64,000 nucleotides of DNA from Leptospiraceae bacterium (GCA_016711485.1 JADJSX010000009.1:124001-188000), one strand, 5' to 3'. Positions 9,395-19,511 are shown, numbered from the stretch's first letter. Numbers and translations are program-made. The notes: generated by a model not told the origin, from the letters alone.

Positions 9395-9440
9395 AAAAAA
9401 AATGAAAGGCAAGAAAACGTTTTCTCGCCTTCATTTTTTT
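9395..9440 (-). terminator. Rho-independent terminator after nuoN
   Basis: The stem is GAAGGCGAGAAAACG pairing with the mirrored TTTTCTTGCCTTTC (9404-9432). It is followed on the minus strand by a run of eight T, and the plus strand also has seven T on the other side. It starts about 24 bp after the nuoN stop. The symmetric T/A runs mean it could work in both directions, isolating the nuo operon from the TPR gene. Confidence 0.85.
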
Positions 9441-9455
9441 GGGGGGAGAGGGATT

Positions 9456-10892
9456 TTACAAACTATTAGGCTGAAACAATATCCAACTAAACAATACAAA
9501 TAAAAGCGAAATAACAGTCGCAAACGAAAGTCCAAAACTAGGCGAAAGTGGCTCACTTGCCGCATCCCCTTTGTCCTCTGTCATAAATGCAGAAACGGTT
9601 ACGCGTAAATAGTAGTAAATCGCAATTGCTGAATTAATCACACCTACAATAAGTAGAAAGCGATTTAGGAAATGATCTGACTCAGCTATTTTCTGGAACA
9701 AAAATAGTTTTGTCCAAAATCCGCCTAACGGTGGTATACCGCCGAGAGAGAAAAAAATCGCAAGCAATCCGACTGCGGTTAATGGTTTTTTACCTACTAA
9801 GTATTTGATAGAATCATAAGTGATCATATACTTTCCATTCTCTAAGTAAGCAATGATGGAAAATGCGGCAATATTCATAAAGGAATACATCATGAGATAG
9901 TAAATCACTTCCATTTTAGCACCACATACAATCCCTGCCACCACATACCCTGCATGAGAAATAGATGAATACGCTAGAACACGTTTGAGGTTGTCCTGCT
10001 GTAATGCAAAAACGTTTCCAAGTGTCATTGAGAGTGCTGCAATTCCTCCAATTATAATCATCCAAACATTTGGAGTCTCAACCATAGGAACATATTGGAA
10101 CAAAATCAGCATTAGCCCCATAGCCGCGGCTTTCGGACCAGATGCCATAAATCCAGTGATGGTTGTTAATGCACCTTCGTACACGTCTGGTGTCCAAGAG
10201 TGAAACGGAGCAAGGGCTACTTTAAAACATACACCCACAAGAAACAATCCAAATCCAATCTTAGAAAACATAGCGACTTCACCGCCCATACTGAGGGGTT
10301 TTAGAGCTATATCCATTTGAGTAGATCCACTTCCTCCGAAAAGGAAAGCAATTCCCATCAGCATAAATCCAGATGAAAAAGCTCCCAGTAGGAAATACTT
10401 CAAAGTAGCTTCCAAACTTCCCATTTCGTTATGAGCCATTCCAATTAGTACATAGAGGCTAATAGAAAGTAACTCTAAGCCTACAAAAATTACAACTAAG
10501 TCAGCTCCACTTGTCATAAAATACATACCAGTGACCGCAAATAACATTAACGGATAAAATTCTGGAAATGTAATTCCATGTTGGTTAAGGATACGCGGAG
10601 ATGCAATTACAGTTAAAAAAGCTGTGACCATATAAATTACATTTAGCCACATAGTAATATCATTTACCGCAACTTGGTTATTGAAAAATAGACCTTTTCC
10701 TGGTTTTGTATTGTAATTAAAAATCACAAAGTACAAAGCCACAAGCAAAGTAGTCCCAGTCAGGTAACGAATCACTCGGTGGTCATTGCTATGATACACA
10801 AACTGGATTAATAGAAAAAACAAACCTACACCAGACAAAATCAGGGCAGGTAAAATAGATAATAAATCAATTGAATTAGGAGTAAATACCAT
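9456..10892 (-). CDS. nuoN: NADH-quinone oxidoreductase subunit N
   Basis: A 478-residue protein made almost entirely of membrane helices, normal length for NuoN. The conserved antiporter-like core is visible: GLELLSISLYVLIGM, the proton-path region FKVALAPFHSWTPDVYEGA, and the LAYSSISHAGY segment with the QQDNLKRVLAY lead-in typical of the NuoL/M/N family. It is one of the three antiporter-like proton-pumping subunits of complex I in the inner membrane. It is the last gene of the operon, 1 bp from nuoM, and is followed by the terminator at 9395-9440. Confidence 0.96.
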   Translation of the reverse strand: MVFTPNSIDLLSILPALILSGVGLFFLLIQFVYHSNDHRVIRYLTGTTLLVALYFVIFNYNTKPGKGLFFNNQVAVNDITMWLNVIYMVTAFLTVIASPRILNQHGITFPEFYPLMLFAVTGMYFMTSGADLVVIFVGLELLSISLYVLIGMAHNEMGSLEATLKYFLLGAFSSGFMLMGIAFLFGGSGSTQMDIALKPLSMGGEVAMFSKIGFGLFLVGVCFKVALAPFHSWTPDVYEGALTTITGFMASGPKAAAMGLMLILFQYVPMVETPNVWMIIIGGIAALSMTLGNVFALQQDNLKRVLAYSSISHAGYVVAGIVCGAKMEVIYYLMMYSFMNIAAFSIIAYLENGKYMITYDSIKYLVGKKPLTAVGLLAIFFSLGGIPPLGGFWTKLFLFQKIAESDHFLNRFLLIVGVINSAIAIYYYLRVTVSAFMTEDKGDAASEPLSPSFGLSFATVISLLFVLFSWILFQPNSL

Positions 10893-10893
10893 T

Positions 10894-12597
10894 TTACTTT
10901 TTCTCCTCTGTAGCTGGTGCTTTTGGTTCTGGAGTCGGCTCCGGTTCTAAAATTGTAGGTGGTGGAGTTAACTTTGGATTCACATTTAGTAACGCATAAT
11001 TTCCTGTATACCCCTTTAATCTTTCTTCGAAGGAATAAGGAGATTTACCTAAAGATTTATAATCCACAGTAAAAACTGGTTTCATAGAACTATCGACTGG
11101 TCTATTTCTTTCTTCAATGGATTGTACAGAAGCAGAATTCAAATACACTCTCGCACTTGGCTCTAAGTATTTCATGAAAGTTTGCGGATATACACCAAAC
11201 CAGAAAATCAATACAACCATTGGCAATAACACAAAAATTTCTCTTGCATTTAAGTCAGACAATAATTCGTTTTCCTTGTTTGTAATTTCTCCAAAGAGGA
11301 AACGTTTTGTAAACCACAACAAATAACATGCCGCCCAAACTACACCGGTTCCGGCAATGATTCCAAGAATCACATTTACTTTAAGTGTTCCAAGTAGAAC
11401 TAAAAATTCACCGACAAATCCGTTCATTCCAGGAAGTCCAACGGAAGATAACATGGCGATCATAAAGAAAATTGCAAAGAGAGGAACAATCTTCGCAATA
11501 CCACCGTAATCCGCTATCATACGAGTATGAGTTCTCTCGTAAATCATCCCAATCATGAGGAAGAGCATTCCGGTAGACACCCCGTGGTTAATCATCTGGA
11601 TCATTCCACCAAGTACACCTTCTTCCGTGAATGTCATTAACCCGAGTAAACAAAATCCAAGATGGGATACGGACGAATAAGCGATGAGTTTCTTTCCGTC
11701 TTTTTGTACCATGGCAACTAACGCGCCGTATACGATTCCAATCACACAGAAAGTCATGATTAACCCCTGATACTCAAGGGATACAATTGGAAAAAAAGGA
11801 ATACAAAAACGAATAAATCCATAAGTTCCCATTTTTAAGAGAACACCGGCAAGTATAACAGAGCCCGCAGTAGGAGCTTCTGTATGTGCATCTGGTAACC
11901 AAGTATGCACTGGGAATACAGGAATTTTAATCGCAAAACTCAAAGCAAATGCAAAGAATAAAAATCCCTGTAACGCAGGTGAAAAACTAGCAATCGATTT
12001 GGTAGAAAGAGACTCAATTGTAATATCACCTGTTTTGAAGTAGATAATTAGGATTGCCGCAAGCATGAGAACAGACCCAGCCATCGTGTAGATGAAGAAT
12101 TTCACTGCCGCATAAAGCCTGTTTTCCCCACCCCAGATACCAATTAAAAGTGCCATTGGTATAAGCATGAGTTCCCAAAAAACGTAGAATAATACTAAAT
12201 TACCGGAAGCAAATACTCCAAGCACTCCGATTTCCAAAAACAAAAGAGCAATGTAAAATTCTTTTAGTCTTTTGTGGATATAAGTCCAAGATGCAACACT
12301 AGAAAGGAAAAACAAAAAGGAAGTTAATACAAATAAAAGTAAGGCTACTCCATCTAATCCGAAGTGGTAGTCTATTGTCAATTTGCCGGAACTCATCCAA
12401 TTTGGAATTCTATGCACAAATTGTAATGCGGAGCTATCTGTATTAAAATACCACATTAAAGGAGCACTTAGCACAAACGTAATTAAAGTAATAATGGCAC
12501 TTGTCCATTTGATATGCTCTTCTTCTTTTAAGAAAGATAGAATCGCAATTCCAAGGAGAGGCGAAAAGATAACCAGTGATAAAATTGATTCTGGCAT
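10894..12597 (-). CDS. nuoM: NADH-quinone oxidoreductase subunit M
   Basis: A 567-residue, multi-pass membrane protein. Diagnostic stretches are FYVFWELMLIPMALLIGIWG (the helix with the key Glu), IKIPVFPVHTWLPDAHTEAP, and KKLIAYSSVSHLGFCLLG. It is the second antiporter-like proton-pumping subunit. The last 70 or so residues are not membrane-like and end in a Pro/Glu/Lys-rich tail with PPPTILEPEPTPEPKAP, which is longer than in most NuoM proteins. That tail would be on one face of the membrane; its role is unknown. Confidence 0.96.
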   Translation of the reverse strand: MPESILSLVIFSPLLGIAILSFLKEEEHIKWTSAIITLITFVLSAPLMWYFNTDSSALQFVHRIPNWMSSGKLTIDYHFGLDGVALLLFVLTSFLFFLSSVASWTYIHKRLKEFYIALLFLEIGVLGVFASGNLVLFYVFWELMLIPMALLIGIWGGENRLYAAVKFFIYTMAGSVLMLAAILIIYFKTGDITIESLSTKSIASFSPALQGFLFFAFALSFAIKIPVFPVHTWLPDAHTEAPTAGSVILAGVLLKMGTYGFIRFCIPFFPIVSLEYQGLIMTFCVIGIVYGALVAMVQKDGKKLIAYSSVSHLGFCLLGLMTFTEEGVLGGMIQMINHGVSTGMLFLMIGMIYERTHTRMIADYGGIAKIVPLFAIFFMIAMLSSVGLPGMNGFVGEFLVLLGTLKVNVILGIIAGTGVVWAACYLLWFTKRFLFGEITNKENELLSDLNAREIFVLLPMVVLIFWFGVYPQTFMKYLEPSARVYLNSASVQSIEERNRPVDSSMKPVFTVDYKSLGKSPYSFEERLKGYTGNYALLNVNPKLTPPPTILEPEPTPEPKAPATEEKK

Positions 12598-12599
12598 GG

Positions 12600-14546
12600 T
12601 TAAAATCCTCCGTAAAGTATTGTAACTAAAATGGCAATGGTTCCAATCACGATAGAGAGCGCGTAATCGCCTACTATCCCCGTTTGGATCTTTCGGAAAA
12701 TGTCCGATATATGCATAAAGAATTTACCGATTCCCACAACAAATCCATCAATGAGTGCTTTATCCACGCTAGCGGATAACCAATCGGAAACTCGGATGAG
12801 TGGGTTAATGATAATAGCCTCATAGATTTCATCTACATAGTATTTATTATATACAAGTTTTGGAAATCCTTTGAACCCTGCATCCGCTGGAGGAACTGAG
12901 CCTTTGACTTGGAATACAACGTAAGAGAGGATAATCCCTGTTAATGCCACACAAATCGAAACTACAAGTAAAATTAATTCTGTAGACTCAGACATATGGT
13001 GTGGTGGCGATGTAATTTTCCACGCACCTTCTACAATTTCTCTTCCAGGAGCAAATATTGGCTTGAAGTAATCAGTCAAAAAATGAGTTCCACCGAAAAA
13101 CAGATGTGGCATTTGGATGAGTCCCGCACCAGCCGCTCCAATCGCAAGAATCACAAGTGGTAATGTGATCGTCCAAGGAGATTCATGTAAATGTTCTTTC
13201 ACATGATGGTCGATTCTTTCTTTTCCATAAAATGTCAAGAACACTAAGCGGAACATATAGAATGCAGTGCAAAATGCGCCAGCAAGTCCAATCGCCCAAA
13301 TTACATGGCCAATTCCATGGTGTCCAAATGCTTTTTCTAAAATTAAATCTTTTGAGAAAAATCCGCTAAATGGCGGTATACCGCTAATAGCCAAAGTTCC
13401 AATTAGGAAGGTAATCCATGTTATCTTCATATAACCTTTTAGATTTCCCATATTTCTCATGTCTTGTTCGTGGTGCATCGCGTGAATCACTGAACCGGAT
13501 CCAAGGAACATGAGTGCTTTAAAAAATGCGTGAGTCATTAAGTGAAACATCCCCGCTTCATACGCACCAACACCCATTGCAAGAAACATATATCCGAGTT
13601 GGGAAACTGTTGAATAAGCGAGGACTTTTTTAATATCCGTTTGGAATAAACCAATCGTTGCGGCAAAGAATGCTGTCACCGCGCCGGTAATAGCAATGTA
13701 ATTACTTGTAACCTCTGCTGCCAAAAAGATAGGGTTCAAGCGGGCAATCATGAATACCCCCGCAGTCACCATCGTAGCGGCGTGAATAAGAGCAGAAACA
13801 GGAGTTGGACCCGCCATAGCATCTGGCAACCAAACATAAAGCGGAATTTGAGCTGATTTTCCAATGGCACCAATAAAAAAAGCAAGTGCTACATAGTTTA
13901 TAATTTCTTTAAAAGGAATTGCTGCAGGAAGAGCCGCCATGATGTCTACGTATTTTACAGAACCTAAATACCAATAGGTTAAAATAATACCGACTGCAAA
14001 TCCCACGTCTCCGATACGGTTTGTGATAAATGCCTTCATCCCTGCATTTGCGGCTGACGTTTTATGATAGTCAAATCCGATGAGTAAGTATGAGCAAAGC
14101 CCCACACCTTCCCAACCTAGGAACATCAAAACAAGATTATCCCCTAGAACTAAATTTAACATAGAAAAAATGAATAAATTTAAATAAGCGAAGAATCGAT
14201 TGAAACCAGCATCTCCGTGCATATAACCTGCACTGTAAATATGAATCAAAGATCCAATACCGGTTATAATCAATGTCATGTATAGAGAAAGTTGGTCTAC
14301 TTGGTAAGCAAAGTCAACTTGAAATGCTCCGGCATGAATCCAAGGCAGAAGAGTAAATATACGCGGAACGTTATTCTCCATTGGATGATAAGCAAAAACA
14401 GAACCGAGTGTAATTACGAATGGAATTAAAACTGCACTCGTCCCAATAATCGCAGCCGCCGTGTTTGGCATTTTGCGATAATGAATCCCGTTGACTAAAA
14501 ATCCAACGAGAGGTAATAAAACTACAAGAGGAAAGTATTCTAACAT
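12600..14546 (-). CDS. nuoL: NADH-quinone oxidoreductase subunit L
   Basis: A 648-residue membrane protein of normal length. Family signatures include LMFLGWEGVGLCSYLLIGFD, KSAQIPLYVWLPDAMAGPTP, VSALIHAATMVTAG and KKVLAYSTVSQLGYM. NuoL is the distal antiporter-like subunit and carries the long amphipathic C-terminal helix that runs along the membrane arm; the C-terminal 100 residues here fit that layout. It sits 4 bp from nuoK and 2 bp from nuoM, so translation is likely coupled. Confidence 0.97.
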   Translation of the reverse strand: MLEYFPLVVLLPLVGFLVNGIHYRKMPNTAAAIIGTSAVLIPFVITLGSVFAYHPMENNVPRIFTLLPWIHAGAFQVDFAYQVDQLSLYMTLIITGIGSLIHIYSAGYMHGDAGFNRFFAYLNLFIFSMLNLVLGDNLVLMFLGWEGVGLCSYLLIGFDYHKTSAANAGMKAFITNRIGDVGFAVGIILTYWYLGSVKYVDIMAALPAAIPFKEIINYVALAFFIGAIGKSAQIPLYVWLPDAMAGPTPVSALIHAATMVTAGVFMIARLNPIFLAAEVTSNYIAITGAVTAFFAATIGLFQTDIKKVLAYSTVSQLGYMFLAMGVGAYEAGMFHLMTHAFFKALMFLGSGSVIHAMHHEQDMRNMGNLKGYMKITWITFLIGTLAISGIPPFSGFFSKDLILEKAFGHHGIGHVIWAIGLAGAFCTAFYMFRLVFLTFYGKERIDHHVKEHLHESPWTITLPLVILAIGAAGAGLIQMPHLFFGGTHFLTDYFKPIFAPGREIVEGAWKITSPPHHMSESTELILLVVSICVALTGIILSYVVFQVKGSVPPADAGFKGFPKLVYNKYYVDEIYEAIIINPLIRVSDWLSASVDKALIDGFVVGIGKFFMHISDIFRKIQTGIVGDYALSIVIGTIAILVTILYGGF

Positions 14547-14550
14547 AGTG

Positions 14551-14871
14551 CTACCATTTTAATAGATTGATTTCATCGACATTGGAAGTTTTCTTTTGTC
14601 TATGAATTGCAATTACGATTGCAAGCCCTACGCCCGCCTCCGCTGCAGCAATAGCCATAACAAAAAATACAATAACTTCCCCATTAACAATTGATAAAAC
14701 TTTTGAAAAAGCTATGAATACTAAATTCACAGAATTTAACATAAGTTCTACCGCCATAAAAATAATCACTGCATTGCGACGAGTTAATACCCCGAGCACA
14801 CCTATTGAAAATAAAATTCCTGCAAGTGAAAGATAATAATTGAGTGGAATTCCAGAAATATATGTTTGCAA
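14551..14871 (-). CDS. nuoK: NADH-quinone oxidoreductase subunit K
   Basis: A 106-residue protein with three predicted membrane helices. The conserved acidic residues are in AVELMLNSVNLVFIAF and in FVMAIAAAEAGVGLAIVIAI, where the two membrane-buried Glu take part in proton transfer in complex I. Length and order (J-K-L) are standard. It begins with an ATG 9 bp after the nuoJ stop. Confidence 0.97.
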   Translation of the reverse strand: MQTYISGIPLNYYLSLAGILFSIGVLGVLTRRNAVIIFMAVELMLNSVNLVFIAFSKVLSIVNGEVIVFFVMAIAAAEAGVGLAIVIAIHRQKKTSNVDEINLLKW

Positions 14872-14880
14872 AATTTCCCC

Positions 14881-15465
14881 CTAACCTTTTGCTACCGTGT
14901 CTTTTTTGGCGATGATCACAGCACCAATCACAGCCACTAAAAGTAAAATCGAAATTAATTCAAATGGAAGCAGGTAATCCAAAAATGTAGATGCACCCAC
15001 AGCTGCAGTATTTCCTGTAACGGTTACTTTTGATTCGGCGTTATCCGAAAGTTTATACTCGTAATGCGCTGAAGTGATATTGGTTATCACATTTGACTCA
15101 CTACTCGTTGTAACTTTTAAAGAAACTAAAAGCAAAAAGGAATAGGCAATTACAATTAAAACGATGATTGTTTTTTTAGCTGGATTATTCCAAATTTCTT
15201 TATGAGTTTCTTCTCGTAAAGAAAGTAACATCAATACAAACACTACAAGCACCATAATCGCACCCGCATAAACTAACACTTGCATGGTCGCAATAAAAAT
15301 GGCATTCATGAGAGCGTAAATTCCTGCAAGAGCAAAAAATGTCAAAACTAAAAACACAGCCGAAGCGACCGGATTTTTATGAAGGACAACAAGCAGTGCT
15401 GCACCAACTGTCACAGAAGACAGGATTAAAAATAAAATAGGTTGGACTTCCGTTAGATTTAACAT
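14881..15465 (-). CDS. nuoJ: NADH-quinone oxidoreductase subunit J
   Basis: A 194-residue protein with five predicted membrane helices. The segment NAIFIATMQVLVYAGAIMVL, followed by FVLMLLSLREE, is the NuoJ signature (third helix with the pi-bulge Tyr region). A polar, Ser/Thr-rich loop of about 40 residues (KVTTSSESNVITNITSAHYE onward) precedes the last helix and is longer than in many homologues. In canonical operons nuoI would lie between nuoH and nuoJ; here the two are only 2 bp apart. Confidence 0.96.
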   Translation of the reverse strand: MLNLTEVQPILFLILSSVTVGAALLVVLHKNPVASAVFLVLTFFALAGIYALMNAIFIATMQVLVYAGAIMVLVVFVLMLLSLREETHKEIWNNPAKKTIIVLIVIAYSFLLLVSLKVTTSSESNVITNITSAHYEYKLSDNAESKVTVTGNTAAVGASTFLDYLLPFELISILLLVAVIGAVIIAKKDTVAKG

Positions 15466-15467
15466 AA

Positions 15468-16538
15468 TTAATTAAATATCCCCTTCCAATATTTTCCCCA
15501 ATACACAACATACGTTGAGGCTAATACGATATTAAACAAACACCAAGGAATTAGTTTTTTCCATCCAATAACCATAAGTTGGTCGTATCTGAATCTTGGT
15601 AAAGTCCAACGCACCCACATAAATAAAAAGGCAAAGAATAAAACTTTTCCTATAAAGAACAAAAGACCGACTAACGCTTGGAAATCACTACCTTCTAAAA
15701 TTCCAAATGGAACATTGTATCCACCAAAGAATAATAGACTTACCACGCAACTCATCGTAATCATGTTCATATACTCTGCTATGAAAAACAGTGCAAATTT
15801 AAATGCACCGTATTCAGTGTGAAAACCAACAACTAATTCGGATTCCGCCTCAGCTAGATCGAAAGGCAAACGGTTGGTTTCCGCGAACATAGCTACAGAA
15901 AATATAAAAAATGCAATAAGACCCGGAAGAGTAAAAATAAACCATAGGCCTTTTTGTGCATCGTTGATGTCTGTTAATCGAAGAGATCCAGAAAGTAAAA
16001 TCACAATCACAACCGAAAGACCAAGAGGCAACTCATAGGAAATCATTTGTGCAGTAGCGCGGATTCCACCCATGAGCGAATACTTGTTATTGCTACTCCA
16101 ACCAGCTAGGATAATTCCATATACTGATAGAGAAGAAATCGCAAACATAAACAAAATTCCCGTATTTGGATTTGCAATTTGTAAATCAATCGTAGGAAAT
16201 CCAACTGCATTGGCAAGGAGAGGTGGTAAAGGAATAGTTCCACCAAAAGGAACGATCGACCAAGCAAGTATTGCACAAATAATAGAAATAGCAGGCGCAA
16301 TCAAATACATTCCTTTGTTTACATTCGTAGGAAAAATTTCTTCTTTAGTTAAAAATTTAATCCCGTCTGCAAGCGGCTGGAAGAGCCCAGCAGGACCCGC
16401 TCTATTTGGCCCACGTCTATCTTGAATAAACGCTGCCACAACTCGCTCGGATAATGTGTAATATGCGCAAGCAGTGATAATTATAAAAAATAAAATTCCA
16501 CTTTTTAACGCCCAAACTAAAATTAATGTCCAATCCAT
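15468..16538 (-). CDS. nuoH: NADH-quinone oxidoreductase subunit H
   Basis: A 356-residue membrane protein of typical size. Signature regions are AFIQDRRGPNRAGPAGLFQP near the N-terminus and FAETNRLPFDLAEAESELV with GFHTEYGAFKFALFFIAEYM in the middle; these loops line the quinone cavity. NuoH couples quinone reduction to the membrane arm. It directly follows nuoF with a 3-bp gap, so the usual nuoG between them is missing. Confidence 0.97.
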   Translation of the reverse strand: MDWTLILVWALKSGILFFIIITACAYYTLSERVVAAFIQDRRGPNRAGPAGLFQPLADGIKFLTKEEIFPTNVNKGMYLIAPAISIICAILAWSIVPFGGTIPLPPLLANAVGFPTIDLQIANPNTGILFMFAISSLSVYGIILAGWSSNNKYSLMGGIRATAQMISYELPLGLSVVIVILLSGSLRLTDINDAQKGLWFIFTLPGLIAFFIFSVAMFAETNRLPFDLAEAESELVVGFHTEYGAFKFALFFIAEYMNMITMSCVVSLLFFGGYNVPFGILEGSDFQALVGLLFFIGKVLFFAFLFMWVRWTLPRFRYDQLMVIGWKKLIPWCLFNIVLASTYVVYWGKYWKGIFN

Positions 16539-16541
16539 AAT

Positions 16542-17804
16542 TTATGCCGCATGTTCCTTTTGTAATTTGGCTTCAAAATCCGATCTGAATTTTTGAATGG
16601 TAGGTCGAACCGCACCAACACAAGCATCTGCCAGTGGGCAAATCGTCGTTCCCCCTTCCATATTCACACTTAGAGAAAGTATTAACTCTAAGTCTTTTTC
16701 AGTTCCATGACCTTCTTTTATTTTATGAAGTAAATCTGCTACCCAATGAGTTCCTTCTCGGCAAGGAGTGCACTGCCCACAGGACTCGTGAGCATAAAAC
16801 TCCGCCAAACGAAAAGTAGACTCAACAATGTCAGTATCATCAGCAAGCACAATTACAGCTCCACTGCCTAACATCGTTTTATGTTCTGCCATAGACTCAA
16901 AATCCATATTGGCAGTTTCACATTCTTTTGCTGTTAGAATAGGCACAGATGAACCGCCGGGGATAATCGCTTTTAGCTTCTTGCCGTCAGCCATTCCACC
17001 ACAGAGATCATTAATTAAGGACAAAAGTGGGGTTCCTAATTCAATTTCGTAAACTCCCGGTTTTTTTACAGGTCCACTTACACTGAACATTCTTGTTCCT
17101 GTTGATTTAGGTGTTCCCATTTTGGCATACCATGCGGAACCATTATTTATGATGTGCGGTACTGCACTAAATGTTTCTACGTTATTTACTACAGTCGGAC
17201 AACCATAAAGTCCAGCTACTGCTGGAAAAGGAGGTTTGAGTCTTGGATGCCCTCTTCTGCCTTCAAGGGAATTGATAAGAGCTGTTTCTTCTCCACAAAT
17301 ATAAGCGCCTGCTCCCGCATATAAACCAAGTTCAAAATCAAATCCACTTCCTAGGATATTTTTTCCAAGAAGGCCAGCCGCATACGCTTCGTCGAGCGCC
17401 GCTTGCATTCTATCGTAGGATAAGTGGTATTCGCCTCTGATATAAATATAACCTTGGTGAGAATCGATTGCTTTTGCGGCAATGATCATACCTTCAATCA
17501 TTTGGTGGGCAAATTCTTCTAGAAGTACTCTGTCTTTAAAAGTTCCAGGCTCACCTTCATCTGCGTTGCAAAGCAAATACTTTGGTTTATCCGTTTTCGG
17601 AATAAAAGACCATTTCATTCCAGTCGGAAATCCTGCTCCCCCACGACCACGAAGTCCTGAGTTTTTTACTTCCAAAACAATATCTTCTGGTTTCATGCTG
17701 AGTGATTTTTTGAGGGCAGTATAACCGCCGACAGATTTATAATGAGCGAGAGTGTGAGTATCTTTTTCCCCACGATGTTTGGTTAAAAGTTTTAATTCTG
17801 CCAT
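16542..17804 (-). CDS. nuoF: NADH-quinone oxidoreductase subunit F
   Basis: A 420-residue soluble subunit that oxidises NADH. The FMN/NADH-binding Gly-rich loop is GLRGRGGAGFPTGMKW (residues about 50-65). A second Gly-rich loop is GAGAYICGEETALINSLEG. The [4Fe-4S] N3 cluster ligands are in ESCGQCTPCREG (about residues 338-350) and in TTICPLADAC. All expected ligands are present. It is 3 bp from nuoE, and together E and F form the electron-input module, which normally also needs NuoG. Confidence 0.97.
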   Translation of the reverse strand: MAELKLLTKHRGEKDTHTLAHYKSVGGYTALKKSLSMKPEDIVLEVKNSGLRGRGGAGFPTGMKWSFIPKTDKPKYLLCNADEGEPGTFKDRVLLEEFAHQMIEGMIIAAKAIDSHQGYIYIRGEYHLSYDRMQAALDEAYAAGLLGKNILGSGFDFELGLYAGAGAYICGEETALINSLEGRRGHPRLKPPFPAVAGLYGCPTVVNNVETFSAVPHIINNGSAWYAKMGTPKSTGTRMFSVSGPVKKPGVYEIELGTPLLSLINDLCGGMADGKKLKAIIPGGSSVPILTAKECETANMDFESMAEHKTMLGSGAVIVLADDTDIVESTFRLAEFYAHESCGQCTPCREGTHWVADLLHKIKEGHGTEKDLELILSLSVNMEGGTTICPLADACVGAVRPTIQKFRSDFEAKLQKEHAA

Positions 17805-17807
17805 TCT

Positions 17808-18287
17808 TTACTCCAGAGATTTTAAAATTTCATCTACTTTTTCGGGTGTTAGAAATTCGTGGTATCCCTCGTTGATTTGTGCCATCGGACCGTATCCACA
17901 AGCACCGAGACACTGAACTTCATCTACAGTAAACTTTTTGTCTTTCGTAGTTTCACCCTTTTCAATTCCGAGTTTTTCACAAAATCGTTTTGTGATTTTA
18001 TCGGAGCCCATCACAAAACAAGAAATATTTGCACAAATTTGGATATGGTATTTTCCAACTGGCTTTTTATTATAAAGAGTATAAAATGTCGCCACACCAT
18101 ATACATGAGAGACCGCAATTGGATTACCAATCTTAGCCGCTATATATTCCATACCTTCCGTGTCTACGTAACCTCTGTCTCTTTGAAGTAAATACAAAGC
18201 CGGAAGAATTACCGACCTTTTATCAGGAAACATAGTTAATAGTTTTTGAAAACGTTTTTCTGAAGCTTCTGAAAATTGATATGCCAT
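17808..18287 (-). CDS. nuoE: NADH-quinone oxidoreductase subunit E
   Basis: A 159-residue thioredoxin-like ferredoxin. The four ligands of the [2Fe-2S] cluster N1a are in CANISC (C-x4-C) and CLGAC (C-x3-C). The N-terminal helical part has LPALYLLQRDRGYV and HVYGVATFYTLY, both typical of the family. The gene is 1 bp from nuoD and 3 bp from nuoF. Confidence 0.97.
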   Translation of the reverse strand: MAYQFSEASEKRFQKLLTMFPDKRSVILPALYLLQRDRGYVDTEGMEYIAAKIGNPIAVSHVYGVATFYTLYNKKPVGKYHIQICANISCFVMGSDKITKRFCEKLGIEKGETTKDKKFTVDEVQCLGACGYGPMAQINEGYHEFLTPEKVDEILKSLE

Positions 18288-18288
18288 A

Positions 18289-19509
18289 CTAACAATCTAA
18301 CTCCCCTGCAATAACATTTAAAGAACTCATAGTCGCAATGGAATCGGCAATCAATGAACCTTTTACCATATGAGAAAATGCTTGGTAGTACCAAAAACAA
18401 GGACGTCGAACATGCACTCTCCAAGGAGATTTTTCGCCTTCAGAAACTACATGAAAACCAAGTTCGCCATTACCCGCTTCGGTCGCCATATAATACTCAC
18501 CGGCAGGGACTTTGATTCCGTGCATGATGAGTTTGAAATGATAAATTAATTCTTCCATACTTGTATATACTTTGTGTTTTTCAGGAAGAAATATATGAGG
18601 AAGATCTGCGTGATAAGAACCTTCAGGGATACCATCTATTAGCTGCTCGATGATTCGAATGGATTGACGCATTTCTTCCATACGAACAAGAGTTCTGTGT
18701 AATACAGAGCCATCTTCCCCGATTGGAATATCAAAATCAACTTTGTCATAAAGCATATACGGAGTATCCTTACGAACATCCCAGTCTACACCAGCAGCAC
18801 GAAGATTTGGACCAGTAAATCCAAATGCAATCGCGTCATCAGCAGTTATTCCGCCTACACCCGCAGTTCTATCATTAAAAATTTTATTACGAATCAAAAG
18901 AGTGTTAAACTCATCCATTGCTGGTTTAAGCCCAGTAATGACTTCCTTTACTTCTTTTACGAATTCAGGATAGATGTCTCTTTCCATACCACCTACACGG
19001 CAGAAAGTTGTCGTTAGCCGCGCACCGGTGAGTTTTTCTAGAATGCTATGGATATTTTCTCTATGGTGAAACATGTGAAGCATTCCAGAAAAAGCACCCA
19101 AGTCTACACCTAAAATTCCATTACAAATAATATGATCCATGATACGTGAAAGTTCGGAAATAATCATACGAACGTATGTAACTCTCTCTGGAACTTCTAT
19201 TTGTAGCATTTTTTCAACGGTCAATATCCACCCAATATTATTCATAGGAGTAGATATATAATTCATGCGATCCGTACAAACTAAGAACTGATTGTAATCG
19301 TATCGTTCGCCTAATTTTTCGAAACATCGATGCACATAACCAATGACTGCATCGGCTTCTACAATCCTTTCTCCGTCTAATTGAATTACATTTTGTAAAA
19401 TCCCATGAGTAGCTGGATGCGAAGGTCCGAGGTTAACAAGGAGATGCCCTTCAGGAAGATTATCAAATTTTCCTTTGAACTTAATCGCTGTTTTGTCATA
19501 CATTGCCAT
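18289..19509 (-). CDS. nuoD: NADH-quinone oxidoreductase subunit D
   Basis: A 406-residue subunit of the quinone-reducing module, structurally related to the large subunit of NiFe hydrogenases. LVNLGPSHPATHGILQNV near the N-terminus holds the conserved His in the quinone pocket, and GYVHRCFEKLGERYDYNQ and VCTDRMNYISTPMNN follow. The C-terminus has the family's conserved VIAGELDC ending. It is separate from nuoC, not fused to it as in Escherichia coli, and lies 2 bp after it. Confidence 0.97.
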   Translation of the reverse strand: MAMYDKTAIKFKGKFDNLPEGHLLVNLGPSHPATHGILQNVIQLDGERIVEADAVIGYVHRCFEKLGERYDYNQFLVCTDRMNYISTPMNNIGWILTVEKMLQIEVPERVTYVRMIISELSRIMDHIICNGILGVDLGAFSGMLHMFHHRENIHSILEKLTGARLTTTFCRVGGMERDIYPEFVKEVKEVITGLKPAMDEFNTLLIRNKIFNDRTAGVGGITADDAIAFGFTGPNLRAAGVDWDVRKDTPYMLYDKVDFDIPIGEDGSVLHRTLVRMEEMRQSIRIIEQLIDGIPEGSYHADLPHIFLPEKHKVYTSMEELIYHFKLIMHGIKVPAGEYYMATEAGNGELGFHVVSEGEKSPWRVHVRRPCFWYYQAFSHMVKGSLIADSIATMSSLNVIAGELDC

Positions 19510-19511
19510 GA

